This document shows positions 9,901-23,883 of a stretch of DNA of 64,000 nucleotides, in pieces (position 1 is the stretch's first letter; each line of letters starts with the position of its first letter). The stretch is from Haliclona indistincta. Lineage: Eukaryota > Porifera > Demospongiae > Haplosclerida > Chalinidae. The notes beneath the pieces are model-generated. The model was not told where the DNA came from. It worked only from the letters and a program-made list of their open reading frames with translations, and did not search any database. The stretch covers positions 13,762,040 to 13,826,039 of the forward strand of contig OZ024783.1 in NCBI GenBank assembly GCA_964017065.1. Direction: 5' to 3'. The position numbers and the translations under genes were made by a program.

Positions 9901-12900
9901 AGAGGAGTTCCACTGTATGTACTCCTGGTTCTACTTGTAGTAGGAATTTAATATTGTACGTTATTATTCTCAGTTCCTTTTTCTCTACATTGTAATACTC
10001 GCTCAAAATTTAGGCCTTGCATGCATGGGGAGTTTGAAGTTTGTCATTTTCTATTCTGTGTCATGCTCCTTTCTCTCCTACAGCTCTCAGCAGCCACATC
10101 AATCAGCAGGTACGCCAGCTAGCTAATGATCACTGGGATCTGGGCACTAGAGGACTGCATGGGATAGGCTCTCGTAGTCAAGAACAGGTACTACTGCTAC
10201 ACTTTACAATGTGTACACATGCATGTGTGAGCTGTATAATGTAGTTATTACTAGTTAATAGTTATTAATTTTGAAAAATTTCATGTTAAGGTGGCGGGTA
10301 CGCTAATTAATATGCATAATATTCATAACCTGTGGTCACCACAAAAATGCGCTAGTGTAAACGCTGGCCTCTGCGTAGAATTGCGTCACTTAGCTATAGC
10401 CAGGGCTCATACAGTATGATGTGATTGCAACGCTGACGTCACATCTTGCGGCGCGCGACCAAAAACCACAGAAATTAACTCAGCTTTACACACGCTACAT
10501 ATTTTACGTTTTACTTTCGTTTGCAACAGTTTTAGCTATCAAAGGTCTGGCTGCAGCATCATAAGTATGTGTACCACAATCGGTTGGATCCGTTTGGCCC
10601 GATCTTACAGGGTTTGTATTATATGAATACTAACAGTTGTAAGTAAAACAAAATAATAGCTATTATAGCGACAAAAATGCTTCGACGCAACTGCACGCCA
10701 AATCCATCCAACCGTTTTTGGACATAGGCAATCTATTGCTACTGGCGAAATTTCAGCATCTGCAAACATTTCCTGTAGAAAGAAAACGTTAAATCATAAT
10801 ATTCTAAAAATGTATGATAACTACGCACATACAAATCTGTACCTGGACAAAATCGCGCTAAACATGCACTGATGTGTTATATTTCATTAAAACTTTAGTT
10901 CTTTAGCAAAGCTTTAGAAATAAGAGTTTTATGTATATTTTAAAAACTGTAAAAAACGGCAAAAATTCGTGTACCCGCCCCCTTAAGGTTCGATGCTAGA
11001 AGTGATGATTTTTGTATCACACTATTGCTTGCTCAAAAGTGTCTTGCATGTACACATGTAAAAGACCTTAGATGTTAGACAGCCTCTACCTACCAGGCTA
11101 GGACTATGTGTCTATAGCAAATGGTCTTGTACGACATAGGCTTACTATTTCCTACATACCGTATAGCGGGTAATTTTGGAGGGTCAAAATTTTGGCGAAT
11201 GACCCAGATTTTATGTTTTGGCGAATTTAATTTTGGCGTCAAGTGCCTGGCTCATGTATTATTTCAATTGACAAAGCAGATTTTGGCGAATGCTTGACGA
11301 TTCGCCAAATTCGCCAAAGTTTCCTCCCGCCAAAATTAACCGCTATATGTATAAGACGAATGGTCTTGTATTAGGTTACTAGGTTACTACTGTAATGTCA
11401 CTCACTGTATTAGTAACTTGTGTTGTTCTACAGGTACTGTATACTGTTCAGATGTTGTGTACTGTAGTGGAGCTGATGGTACTAGCACCTAATGGAGAGG
11501 ATGGTAAGACACACACACATGGAATGGATAGTGTCTCCTTCACACACACACGTACTAGTACTATGTGTTGTGTTCTGTCTTCATCCGCTATGGATGATAC
11601 ATTTTTGTAACCCAACTAGTGCTTGTTCAGTTTTGACCTAAATGACTTTATTGCTGACTGTGTCTTAAGCAATGGTCGGTATTACATGTATAGTAGGGAA
11701 GGGAAATGCACGAAGAGACCTTCTACACATGTACCCTGTACCACCAAATTGAGCAGTGTTGTTAGTTGAGCAAGCTTATTTGAATGAATCGTGTGTTGTC
11801 TTGTGGTACCTGTTTTGTCCTCTCTGCAGAAGCTGATGCTGTTTCTCAGCGACTAAGTTCAATGCTAACAGTTCACACTAAGCTCAATATTATAGTGTCA
11901 CCGCTCAGAGCAACCATACTGAGAGTGAGTGGATCAGTGTGCCTTGAGTCACTGTTTACATCATGTATATCTGTCACTTTATTGTAGGCACTCGCTGTTC
12001 TTGCTCAGAGGTTCCCTACTCTGCTAGCTGGGTGAGTGAGCCAGCCAGCCATTCATGGGGCTGGTAATGTACATGTAGTACATGTATAGCTCTACCATTT
12101 TATAGCAGTAAAATTTTCGTGGGAGAACATTTTCGCAAATTACAGGCTATTTGCGAAAATATTATCCACGAATGTCCTGTTTTTGTTGACAAAGATAGGG
12201 CAATAGCGTTGATACGTGAAAATATTATTCACAAAATCCGGCTCTATCTCGCGCATTCACGAAAATTTTCTCCGTGAAAATTTCCCGCTATACGGTATAC
12301 ATGTATGTGACCGTGCATGAGAAAAGGGGTACTTGCCTCATGGAATTTTCGATCGCATTCCTGTAATCACATGGCTGCTTCTCAGCTAAATGTAGCACAA
12401 TCACTTTCAAATTTTTATACAGTAAGCTCTGAGCAAGCTGCAGAATGGTTACACATGTTATATAAAAACTTTCATTGACTTTCAGTAGCAATAATAAGAG
12501 TATTAGCTATTTGATTATAGATATGCGCTCGAAACTTTCGTAGGCAAGTGTCACCTTTTCTCATGCACGGTCACAGTATTTCTTCACACTTTACTTTGTT
12601 ATGCATTGTGTAGCAGGAAATAGGTCTGTTTCCTCACTAGGAACTTGCCTTGCTTGTAGTCATAGCAACACAGTTAGTAAAACTCACTCGCAGTGAAGTG
12701 TACACTGGATACCGTGATTCCACAAACTATATCAGTGCTTCAGTCTTGTTTGCACATAGCTTTTGTAGCACTATTAGTTTGCAGTAGCCAGTATTATACT
12801 TACATGTATGTCATGTGTACAGTACTAATGTATTTTAATGTACAGTACATTGTATATGCATACAATTATTAACTTACAGAGAAGCTAGGTTTATTTTACA

Positions 12901-14059
12901 GATGTACACATGAAAAGTTTTGGTTTATGTATAGGTTAACCCATGGGTTCCGAGGCGGTATGGGATATACCCGAGGCTGGTTAATTATACCGCCCGAGGG
13001 CGTAGCCCGAGGGCGGTATAATTAACCGCCGAGGGTATATTCCATACTGCCGAGGAACCCATGGGTTAACCATTTTGTAGCTCAGAAAGCTCTAAGATCC
13101 AACAGCAAGACTGGCTTTCAGCACACTTTCGTTCGTTTACTAACCTGAATAAGCCAACTTTGTCGAGTACGCGAGTGATCATTGGTTGACCGCCCGAAGA
13201 ACTGACAGCAACGGTAAGCCTCGCTGAGGCATGCGTGTGGGTCCTGCAGTTTAGTTATGTAGCCTTTGCAGTTTAACAAACCTAGGTTGCAGTAGTTTGT
13301 CCAGCCATTCCGTGACCGGCGTCGTTCGTCACTGTCGAACGGTCCCGGCGCTCGAGTAACGCGTTCTTTGCTAAGCTTGAGCTTGGCCCTCCCGACGAGC
13401 TTGGTTGATGCTCCAAACTTAGTCGTGCTTTTAGATGCTGCAAATAGTTCCATTTACATGATTATGGCTGGTTTATTTTTGTTGTCCACAAGTTCAAGAC
13501 GCCATTTTTTCGCACTATTTGAGTCCCACAAGTGTCATGAAACTTTAGTGCTATAAAATCGCCGCAATCTCTTCAAAGGCAACTTCGGCTTCACTCTCTG
13601 TGAAGCCAGCCTCTCCTCCTTTCGTACGGAGGGGTAAGTGGGAGGTAACTTTTTGAAGTCAGCTGACTTCCTGGAGAATATATATATTCCCCAGGAAGTG
13701 AGCGTGACTTCCTGGGCGATATATATATTCCCCAGGAAGTAGAACTACTTCCTGAGGGATATAAGTATTGCCCTGAAATCCGCAGTGGTATGGGATATAT
13801 TCCACTAGCGGTGCCTTTGATCTTAGAGCTTCCTGAGCTACAAAATTTATTATTGCTTGGTATTGTTAAAATTACTCTTTCTCTCTCTCTCTCTTATACT
13901 TACATGTATGTCATGTGTACAGTACTAATGTATTTTAATGTACAGTACATTGTATATGCATACAATTATTAACTTACAGAGAAGCTAGGTTTATTTTACA
14001 GATGTACACATGAAAAGTTTTGGTTTATAATTTATTATTGCTTGGTATTGTTAAAATTA

Positions 14060-14092
<33 letters not shown>

Positions 14093-17000
14093 CCCCTCTC
14101 TCTCTCTTCAGGTGCACTCTCTCTCGGTATACTGAGTTCCTCTTGTCCACCCTTCTCCAGCGGATCTATCTGGATGCCGGGGAGTCACCTCGACCCACTG
14201 CTCACCTTCCCTCTCTTCGTATCTTCAGTCACCTCTCTCTCTCCGCAATTCGCTCGCTGCACATCTCACGCAGTGATGCCTTCCTCGTCGTGCAGGAGGC
14301 ACTCAGTGAGACTGTGGGCAGGTCAGTTAGAGCATCATAGAAGTCTCAATCTTTGATTCAAATTTATGGCCGACTCTACAGTCTATAATTGCTCATATTG
14401 CACCCACATTTGTTTTAGCACACATTCATGATTTAAAAATGCCGGTTCTGTACATTGAGAGAAACACTTGTATAGTATTATCAGCAATAGATAGCAGTGG
14501 TTGTGCAGATGTTTATACTCAAGGAGCGTATAAACGTGAAACAAAAAATAAATGGGCCGTTAAATTTTGTGCATGAGATTTTGTGCGGCAAGCATGCAGC
14601 TGATATATTTTGTCCTATTTTCACTACACTATTCGAAGTTGTACGCTTCTTGTAATGATAAGCTCCTGGTTTAAGTGATCTGCAATGAGAACCAATTTTT
14701 TCTACATGTAAAATAAATCAAACTTTCAGCTTTCAGTCTTGTATAGTGCATGTACTGTACATGTGTTGTAATATTGTGTTACAGTGTCACCATACACACA
14801 TTTCTAAGGTTTTCATATAACTTCATGTTCTCTCTCTACTGCAGTACTCTACTAGCTGCCTCTCTGTCAGATGATAATGTCATCACATCATTCATTGGTT
14901 CCCTCGGCAACAAGCTGTACACAACTGATGCCAGAGATGAGTAAGTCAACACAAACCATTGCATTACAAGATTTTGATTGTGTGTTTACAAAAGACAAAG
15001 AAGCTTATTCTTGTGACATGTCTAACTTTAGGCTTATTGGACGAGGCCCAACCCTCGCACCTACATGTACGTAGATGCGAGGGTTGGGCCCGCCCAACTA
15101 GACTTTCGGCATTGAAACTCCCAAACCTACATGTGTACATGCATGAGTGCATATGAGAGTGCAAAGTAAAAGCTCTTATGCTCTTATCTTGATTAAAATT
15201 AGAACTCTGCACATGATGTACATGTATGTGTAACTAAAGGGATTATGGTTGGCATTTGATGGGCTGTTTTTTTGTATAATTTATGCTGAAAATGGGCAGT
15301 CAGGGTCAGAGACTTCTAGGAGGCAAGCAGCTGCATGATTGCTATTGCCTGGTGATGTTGCTAAGACACAAGGAGAAACTATGTTCACGGGCCGATATGC
15401 TGCGCTTGTGAACGAGCGTACTTTCTACTCTCAGCACTGCACTTAATGGCCAGCTTCCTTGTATACTTTTCATACAACTTGAGCCAGCTCTGTGGTTTCT
15501 TGTTCTGCATGTCTAGGCATTGTTTGTTTTGCATTAGTAGATCATACGTTTGCATTCGCACGCAATGATGGCAGATCGAACAACATTAATTTTTATTATA
15601 ACAATGATTATGCTTCTAGCTACATGTATAATATTGGTACTAGTCAGCAAACATGTTATTATAATGTTCACAAACTAATTAACGCTCTCGTTGTGGCAAC
15701 TTCCAAGCAATGTACACAATGAAAGGTGTCCTGTCTTCACCAGCCCGCCTACCACCACCTCCTGCATTGTCGTTTTCAAATTCAATGTTCAGTCTTCTCA
15801 GTTCTTCCATCAGAGCAGTCTCCATCTCTAAAGCAGTGTCTTGGTTGTCTGTTGTGTATACTATAGCCATCCTGTTCATTCCCCTGTAAATGTATGTATT
15901 GCTCCAGCGATTACCGCAGCCATATCTGCCACTTGAGGTCTTGCCAACATAAATGCGGTATTTGGTATCTGCTGTCAGCTGTTGAACACGCTTCGACATA
16001 TCAGTCAATTCTCTTCTCATATTACCTCGATCATAAATTGGTTCACCGTCATCAACGAATGCGTTTCTAAAAGTGGTTGTATCATTCCAGGCGATGAAGA
16101 CCATGTATGGTGGGTTGCCGGTACCCAAATTCCTCCCGATCTGTCCTATTTCATCCCCATAATGATTTCTAAGATGTTCAGCCATGTTCAGGATAGAATC
16201 TCTGTTGTGGTACTGGTATACAACTGCCATTCTATTCATGCCAGCAGGCTTGTACGTTTGATTCCAACGCTCACGACAAACGGTTTCTGTATTAGCTCCT
16301 GAAGTCAATCCAATCCGGAAATTGCCATTTCTGCTATTAGTTCTTGTGAAAGCACTAATACTTCTCACCACTCTTTCCCTCGTTTCATCATTGCAAGGAC
16401 CCTCAAATGGATGATGTTTAAGAGCAAAAGCAATTTCAAAGTCAGTCATTATAGCAAACAAAGTATTGAACTACTCTTGCTACAATCAGGAGCACATAAC
16501 AAGAAAGGAGCGTTGAACTCCAAACAACTAGTGTTTTGGACTACTACTTGAGACTGTATAACAGCTTTTTCCTTATAAGGCAGCCAAGTTCAATACTAGT
16601 GTTTACTTAGCACTATCTATAAAAGGAAAATGGTCAGCTTTATCAGATACTTGCGGCTTTATCAGATACTTGCGGCTTTATCAGATACTTGCGGCTTTAT
16701 CAGGTACTTGCGGCTTTATCAGATACTTGCGGCTTTATCAGGTACTTGCGGCTTTATCAGGTACTTGCGGCTTTATCAGGTACTTGCGGCTTTATCAGAT
16801 ACTTGCGGCTTTATCAGGTACTTGCGGCTTTATCAGATACTTGCGGCTTTATCAGGTACTTGCGGCTTTATCAGATACTTGCGGCTTTATCAGGTACTTG
16901 CGGCTTTATCAGGTACTTGCGGCTTTATCAGGTACTTGCGGCTTTATCAGATACTTGCGGCTTTATCAGGTACTTGCGGCTTTATCAGGTACTTGCGGCT

Positions 17001-18856
17001 TTATCAGGTACTTGCGGCTTTATCAGGTACTTGCGGCTTTATCAGATACTTGCGGCTTTATCAGGTACTTGCGGCTTTATCAGGTACTTGCGGCTTTATC
17101 AGATACTTGCGGCTTTATCAGGTACTTGCGGCTTTATCAGGTACTTGCGGCTTTATCAGGTACTTGCGGCTTTATCAGATACTTGCGGCTTTATCAGGTA
17201 CTTGCGGCTTTATCAGGTACTTGCGGCTTTATCAGGTACTTGCGGCTTTATCAGATACTTGCGGCTTTATCAGGTACTTGCGGCTTTATCAGGTACTTGC
17301 GGCTTTATCAGGTACTTGCGGCTTTATCAGGTACTTGCGGCTTTATCAGATACTTGCGGCTTTATCAGATACTTGCGGCTTTATCAGGTACTTGCGGCTT
17401 TATCAGGTACTTGCGGCTTTATCAGGTACTTGCGGCTTTATCAGGTACTTGCGGCTTTATCAGGTACTTGCGGCTTTATCAGATACTTGCGGCTTTATCA
17501 GGTACTTGCGGCTTTATCAGGTACTTGCGGCTTTATCAGGTACTTGCGGCTTTATCAGATACTTGCGGCTTTATCAGATACTTGCCCGGAAACGCTCCTT
17601 TCTCGTTATGTGCTCCTGCTAAGATACATACACACAACACAGACTGAAGGCCCACTACTATAATACAGTCTAAATCCACCCTCTGAAATAATTATGATAC
17701 CATCAAAACAAGAAACTTTTGATAGCTAGTGATACACAGTCATGTAGATTTAGGTACAAAACATTATGTCATCTCTGACCAATCAGAATACTCTATTTGA
17801 GGTCAATGGGGTACATAGTAAACTAAATGTATGTTTTGAGTGCAGGAAAGCATGAGGCCAAGTCAAGCACTACTATTAATTTAAAGATAATTACTTGCTA
17901 ATAGGATAGTGCAACATAACATTAATTTTTCTCTCTTCGTGTGTAACTCTGTAGTTGTACAGTACTTGGTTTGTATCACTTGCACTATAACTCTTTTTTT
18001 TTCTCCAGACGTGCTCTACGCACTGCTGAATGCATCATAGTGCTGCTCGGTGAAGTAGGCGTTGTTCTCAGTGGGCGTGGTCACAAGGGGGCTCTGCCTG
18101 CAGTAGCACGTACCCTACAGCAGCGTATGTTCCGCCCAGTCAGTGTGCTAGATGGAGCCATAGTGACTGAGCTAGGCAAGATGGCTGCCTCAAGTGGTGA
18201 CACAGCCACATTGGATATACTCAACCAGCTGATGGGCGAGGCTCTGGGTGTGGCTACCACGCCCTATCCTACACAAGGAGAACAGAGTGACTCGCACAGG
18301 TATTATACATGTACCAGCATCCTCATCTGTACTTTAGTTGTCCCTTGCTGATTGCGTGGATTTTAAATCCGTTCTGTCTCCCTCCCTCTCTCACTCCTCC
18401 CTCCCTCACTCCTCCCTTCCCCTCCCTCCCTCCCTCCTCTCTCCCTCTCTCCCTCCCTCCTCTCTCCCCTCCTCTCTCTGTTCTATCAGTCACATATTCC
18501 AGCCGGTAATGAATGCTCTAGAGTATGTTGCTGTCCATCTCAAGGACGAGGAGCAGAGGGCTGAGTTCTTGCTGAAGGTGCTGCAGTCCTTCGTGCAGCA
18601 AGGTATAGAGGGAAAAAGAGCTAGTGACCGCCGGGACCAGTACACTGTGAAGGCGTCTTCATCATCCTTTAGTCTGGGACTACTGCTGCCTGTATTAGCT
18701 ACTGTGAGTATGGAGTGTGTGTGCATTGTTTCTTTGTGTGTGCATGAATGCATGTTGGTTTTTCTTTAAAATATGTAGTTGACTTTTGGTTGTTTCCTTT
18801 TTACTGCCTGTCTATTGAGTTTGTGTAATAGACTGCATGTACATTTTCTCTCTCTC

Positions 18857-18904
<48 letters not shown>

Positions 18905-19114
18905 TTGCTGACCACATGGAGCGTATCTCTCAACCCTCGTCTCGTGTCATCAAACTGTTCAGTGACTTCTGGTTATACTGTGTACTACTGGGCTTTTGTG
19001 AACCAGAGAAAGGTAACACCTCATGCATACCCATACTGCGTGTTTGTATAATTATGTATTTGTTTACAGTATAGCACTGACTGTTCCTCTTTTTTCCCCC
19101 TCTCTCTCTCTCTC

Positions 19115-19158
<44 letters not shown>

Positions 19159-21978
19159 TCTCTCCCTCTCTCCTTCTCTCTCCCTCCCTCTCTCTCCCTC
19201 TCTCCTTCTCTCTCTCCCTCACTCCCTCCCTCCTTCAGGTGTGTTCCCTCCCAGCTGGTATATCCATGTAACCACCATTGCTGTCAAATCTCCATTACTC
19301 ATCTTCACTGGAGCTGAGAAATACCTCGACAAAGAACTTGAACTTAGTCATCCTCTCAGAAAAGGCGATATCTCACTGGTACAAATTATTTTTGCTTTTT
19401 CAGGCCTTATTTATTTTTGCCTTTTTCTGTTTTTAGAGTGAGCTCCAAGAGGCTCGTCTAACTCTGCTTGACACTTTAGACCGGTCAGCAGAACTGGATA
19501 AACTGGTTTACAGGCTGCCGTTCTCTCAGTGCATGTATCTGCAGTCAATATACCGACTAGAGTCCGTTAGGTATTGGACGCTCACTCACTCACTCACTCA
19601 CTCACTCACTCACTCACTCACTCATTCATTCACTTAATCTGTCGATCACTCACTCACTCGATCACTCACTCACTCGATCACTCACTCACTCACTCACTCA
19701 CTCACTCACTCACTCACTCACTCACTCACTCACTCACTCATTCATTCACTTAATCTGTCGATCACTCACTCACTCGATCACTCACTCACTCACTCACTCG
19801 ATCACTCACTCACTCCCTCCCTCCCTCCCTCCCTCTCTCTCACTCAGACTAGAGAAGGACACTCGCTTGTTTCCACTCATATTTGAGTACTTGGAGGACA
19901 AAGGACTGCAGAGAGAGCTATGGGGTGAGTACAGCACCATTCAGCTATAGTATAAGATTTCACTATGCTTTCTCTAGTGGTGATGGAAGCCATCGCTAAC
20001 AAGCTGTTTGAACGGTTGCTACTGCTCCTTGAAGCAAAGGTATGTTTCACAAGTCCTCAATTGTCTTACTGTTGTATATGATTTCTTTGTCTTTATAATT
20101 ATTGTACCTTCTTTTCTCACAGCCTGCTGGCAAGGAGAGAGAGGCAGAACTGGAGTCTCATGCTTGCCTTCTTCTGTTCAAGTTCAACCACATCAGAGGA
20201 CGCATCAAGAAAACAGCAGACAGCTTCCTGTCCTCCCTTGTAGATCGGTGAGAGAAAGGGAAGATGGAAGAGAGAGAGAGAATAACGCACTCCCTGTTTA
20301 CTGTTTCAGTTTCCCTCATCTGTTATGGAGCAAGGAAGTAATCCATACAATGTTGGACCTTTTGCAACAACTGTCACTGCACTCTCACACTCTGGTATGC
20401 ATAACATATGATAAGTACATGTATAGCTATAAATTACAATGTATGTATGCAAGGATACCTTATACATGTACATGTATATAGTTGCTTCGTGTAGTTGTTT
20501 GGGATAACTACATTGTACAATTTGTTGAATGAAAGTTTTGACTTTTTGTGTACACTCACTGTGTTATAAATAGTCGACAAACAACGGATATTGCTCACAG
20601 CGTACGGACTATAGCACGAGTTCTTTGTGAATAAACATGTCATGGAGATGAGTAAGTATTATAGTCAAAGATCTTTTGATGAGGGTGGTGTTCTGTTAGC
20701 TTGCTGTGATTGAAGGTTTCCATGTCGAACAGGTGCTGAATAGAAATTTTAAAGGTTGGAATGCAATGAATCTTATTTTGAGGTCCTGGCTTACTGATAT
20801 TCACTTAAATTAATTAGATTCATTATTGATGACGTAAGTGTTGTTTACGCAACGCACTTGTACTATCGCTGAGCAGTAGCTATTTGCTGTTTGGTCAACT
20901 ATTGCTCATTTCTGAGTGAACATGTCAAAGAGAGGATCAGCAAAGGCTAAGCCATTTGATAAAGTGTTTAATGACCGGAAGCCACGAACTGGAACACCAA
21001 CAGCAGCCAGGAGCAGTGTAAAACGGGCTGTTGCAGGTTTGACTAAGAATTCTGCTCCCAAATCTGCCTATATTGGGAAAACTTTTAATGATGGAAAGAA
21101 TGAAGGTTTGCGTGCTCGCTATAACGAAAAATACAAGGATATGGGAATGGACAGGATAACTCCATTATACACTTCCTCAAGCCAAAAATCAGCTTTAAAA
21201 GTGGAAAAACAATTGACATCTGATCTTAAGGGCAAGCGAAAGATTGCTAATGAATGTGAAGGAGGTGGTGGGAGATTGTCATCCACTGACAAAAAAGAGC
21301 ACTGTGTCTACCTTGCTCAGAAAAAGCCTAGGATCGAGGGATCCGCAAGTAAAGGAGCCACTCGTGCTCGTAGTACTGGAGCTAAGGCAGGTGCCAGGTC
21401 TTCGAGAGGCAGAAAGAAATAAATAACACAGAACTGCGCAGCAGAAATACAGACACTGTGTTGTATAACCACACAAACCTATTGAATATCTTATAAGATA
21501 TAATGTACATGTAGTTGTTTTATCACACATTCAAGTATTTTATCAAATGTGTATCTTTTGTTTATTAAAAAAAGATTGACATAGCTACCTGTAGTTGTGA
21601 TGTCATGTGGGTAATTGTGGGTAATTTTGTTATTGATAATGCCACTGGATAATGTGATTTTTGCTGCAACTGCTTATCTTGTAATCATTTTTTCTTCATG
21701 CAGGACCATCATAAGAGAATGGTTGCAGTTGTCACTCTACCTGACTATCCCTACCAGGCATCACTACCAGACAATACTCAGAAGAGACAGGTACCATTAC
21801 ACACCCACTGTCTCTGCTCCTTCTCTTATCTCTATCTCTGCTGTACAGGAAACCATTGTCAACTTTGCCAAGCGCTGTGGTCAGATCATTGACCTTGCTA
21901 TACAGTGGGCTCCCAGCGAGACTAAAGCTATTCTTGAGGTACGAAATACTCAAATGTACAGTACATGCACCATCTCTC

Positions 21979-22009
<31 letters not shown>

Positions 22010-23824
22010 CCTTCTCTCCCTCTCTCTCTCTCTCTCTCTCCTTCTCTCCCTTTCTCCTTTCTCTCCCTCCCTCTTCCTCCCCCTCCCTCCCTCCCTCATG
22101 TAGAGCTATGTTACAGGTGAGGGTCGCTCTCCTCTTGGCCTCCTCCATCATAGTGGAGTGTCTCTTGCTTCTCAACAACTACTCTCATATCATCAGCTGA
22201 ACACCACTACACAATACTGCCCTGTGAGTCATCTGGTATTTACTGTAGACTGTAGTGTATAAGGCAGCTTTCAGCTACATTACCAAACAGTACAGTGGAA
22301 CCTGTCTATAGTCTGCTTATAACAGCCAGGTAGCTAAGGACCAAACAGTACAGTGGAACCTGTCTATAGTGATCACTGCCTGCTTATAACAGCCAGCTAG
22401 CTAGGGACCAAACAGTACAGTGGAACCTGTCGATAGTGGTCACTGTCTGCTTATAACAGCCAGCTAGCTAGGGACCAAACAGTACAGTGGAACCTGTCGA
22501 TAGTGGTCACTGTCTGCTTATATGTAGTCACTGCATACATACATATACAGTATACGTGGTAATCTGTACATGGTGTACTGTGTGTTCTGCTCTAGGAGTC
22601 CTCTCAGCCAGATTGTCTCATCGACACACGGTCTCAGCCGATCAGCGCTATCTTGCTCCAGTCCACTCACCTTGGTCAGGTGACCTCTGATGGGTGTGGT
22701 CAATCACCATCACAGCTCACTACTTCTTGTGTAGAGAAGATTAAAAATGCTCTTGAACAAGGTACATGTAGATACAAAACAAAAATATAAGCATACAGCT
22801 TTCAGTGATAAATTGATAATAAATACATGTAGTTCTAGTGCTTATAATGATGGAGTGATAAAGAGACGTACATGTATAGTTAGGAGAGACGGAATAATGT
22901 AGGCATTAGTTGATATGGTCCAAAATGACTTGCTGGGTATACATGTAGCTCTGAGGTATCTAGTTCATACTCTGTCATCTTTTTCTCAGATGATCTCCAC
23001 ACCATCACCACTGCACTGTATGCTGCTACCGCTCTGCTCATCTCTAGAAAAGGTTTGCTCATGACATAGTTGTTTCCAATATGAAATACACAAGATTTAT
23101 CGAGTGTTTCTGTGCTAGCTCACTCACTCACTCACTCACTCACTCACTCACTCACTCACTCACTCACTCACTCACTCACTCACTCACTCACTCACTCACT
23201 CACTCACTCGCACACTCACTCACTCACTCACTCGCACACTCACTCACTCACTCACTCACTCACTCACTCGCACACTCACTCACTCACTCACTCACTCACT
23301 CACTCACTCACTCACTCACTCACTCACTCACTCACTCACTCACTCACTCACTCACTCACTCACTCGCACACTCACTCACTCGCACACTCACTCACTCACT
23401 CTCTCACACTCGCTCACTCACTCACTCTCTCTCTCTCTCTCTCTCTTCACTCCAGGGCAGTGTCGTACTCTGCTTCACAACATCTGTCATCTACCCATCA
23501 AGGCGTTTAAAACAGACGTAGTTACCATGGCAACTCACTGCTGGACCTGGCTCATCATTGCTAGACCTGACCTTGAGTATTCTGTTAGTACTAATACACA
23601 CAGTACATTATACATGCCCAACATCACAAACTAGAGCTTGACAATTTGGGTCCAGGGCATCAAAATTCACTGTAAAGCTTACATGAAGCTTGTATATAAA
23701 CAATATTCAGACAAACATTGTCCAGTTTCGATATTACACACAATTATGTATTGATAACTCTCCACCCTCTCCCTCTCTCCCGCTCCTTCTCTCCCTTTCC
23801 TCTCTCTCACTCTCTCTCCCCTTC

Positions 23825-23883
<59 letters not shown>

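Noticed and set aside
13118..13556. ORFs on both strands in a GC-richer intronic stretch
   Set aside because: No domain, no splice support, and flanked by mobile-element palindromes.
16630..17663. Three overlapping ORFs of more than 320 codons in all forward frames
   Set aside because: They arise from the stop-free 19-bp satellite, whose length is not a multiple of three; all give the same periodic peptide.
21732..22178. Glu-Arg-rich minus-strand ORFs (also 23,734-23,919)
   Set aside because: Reverse reading of (CT)n tracts within PI4KA introns.
23081..23521. Thr-His-Ser-Leu repeat ORFs
   Set aside because: Translations of the (ACTC)n microsatellite.
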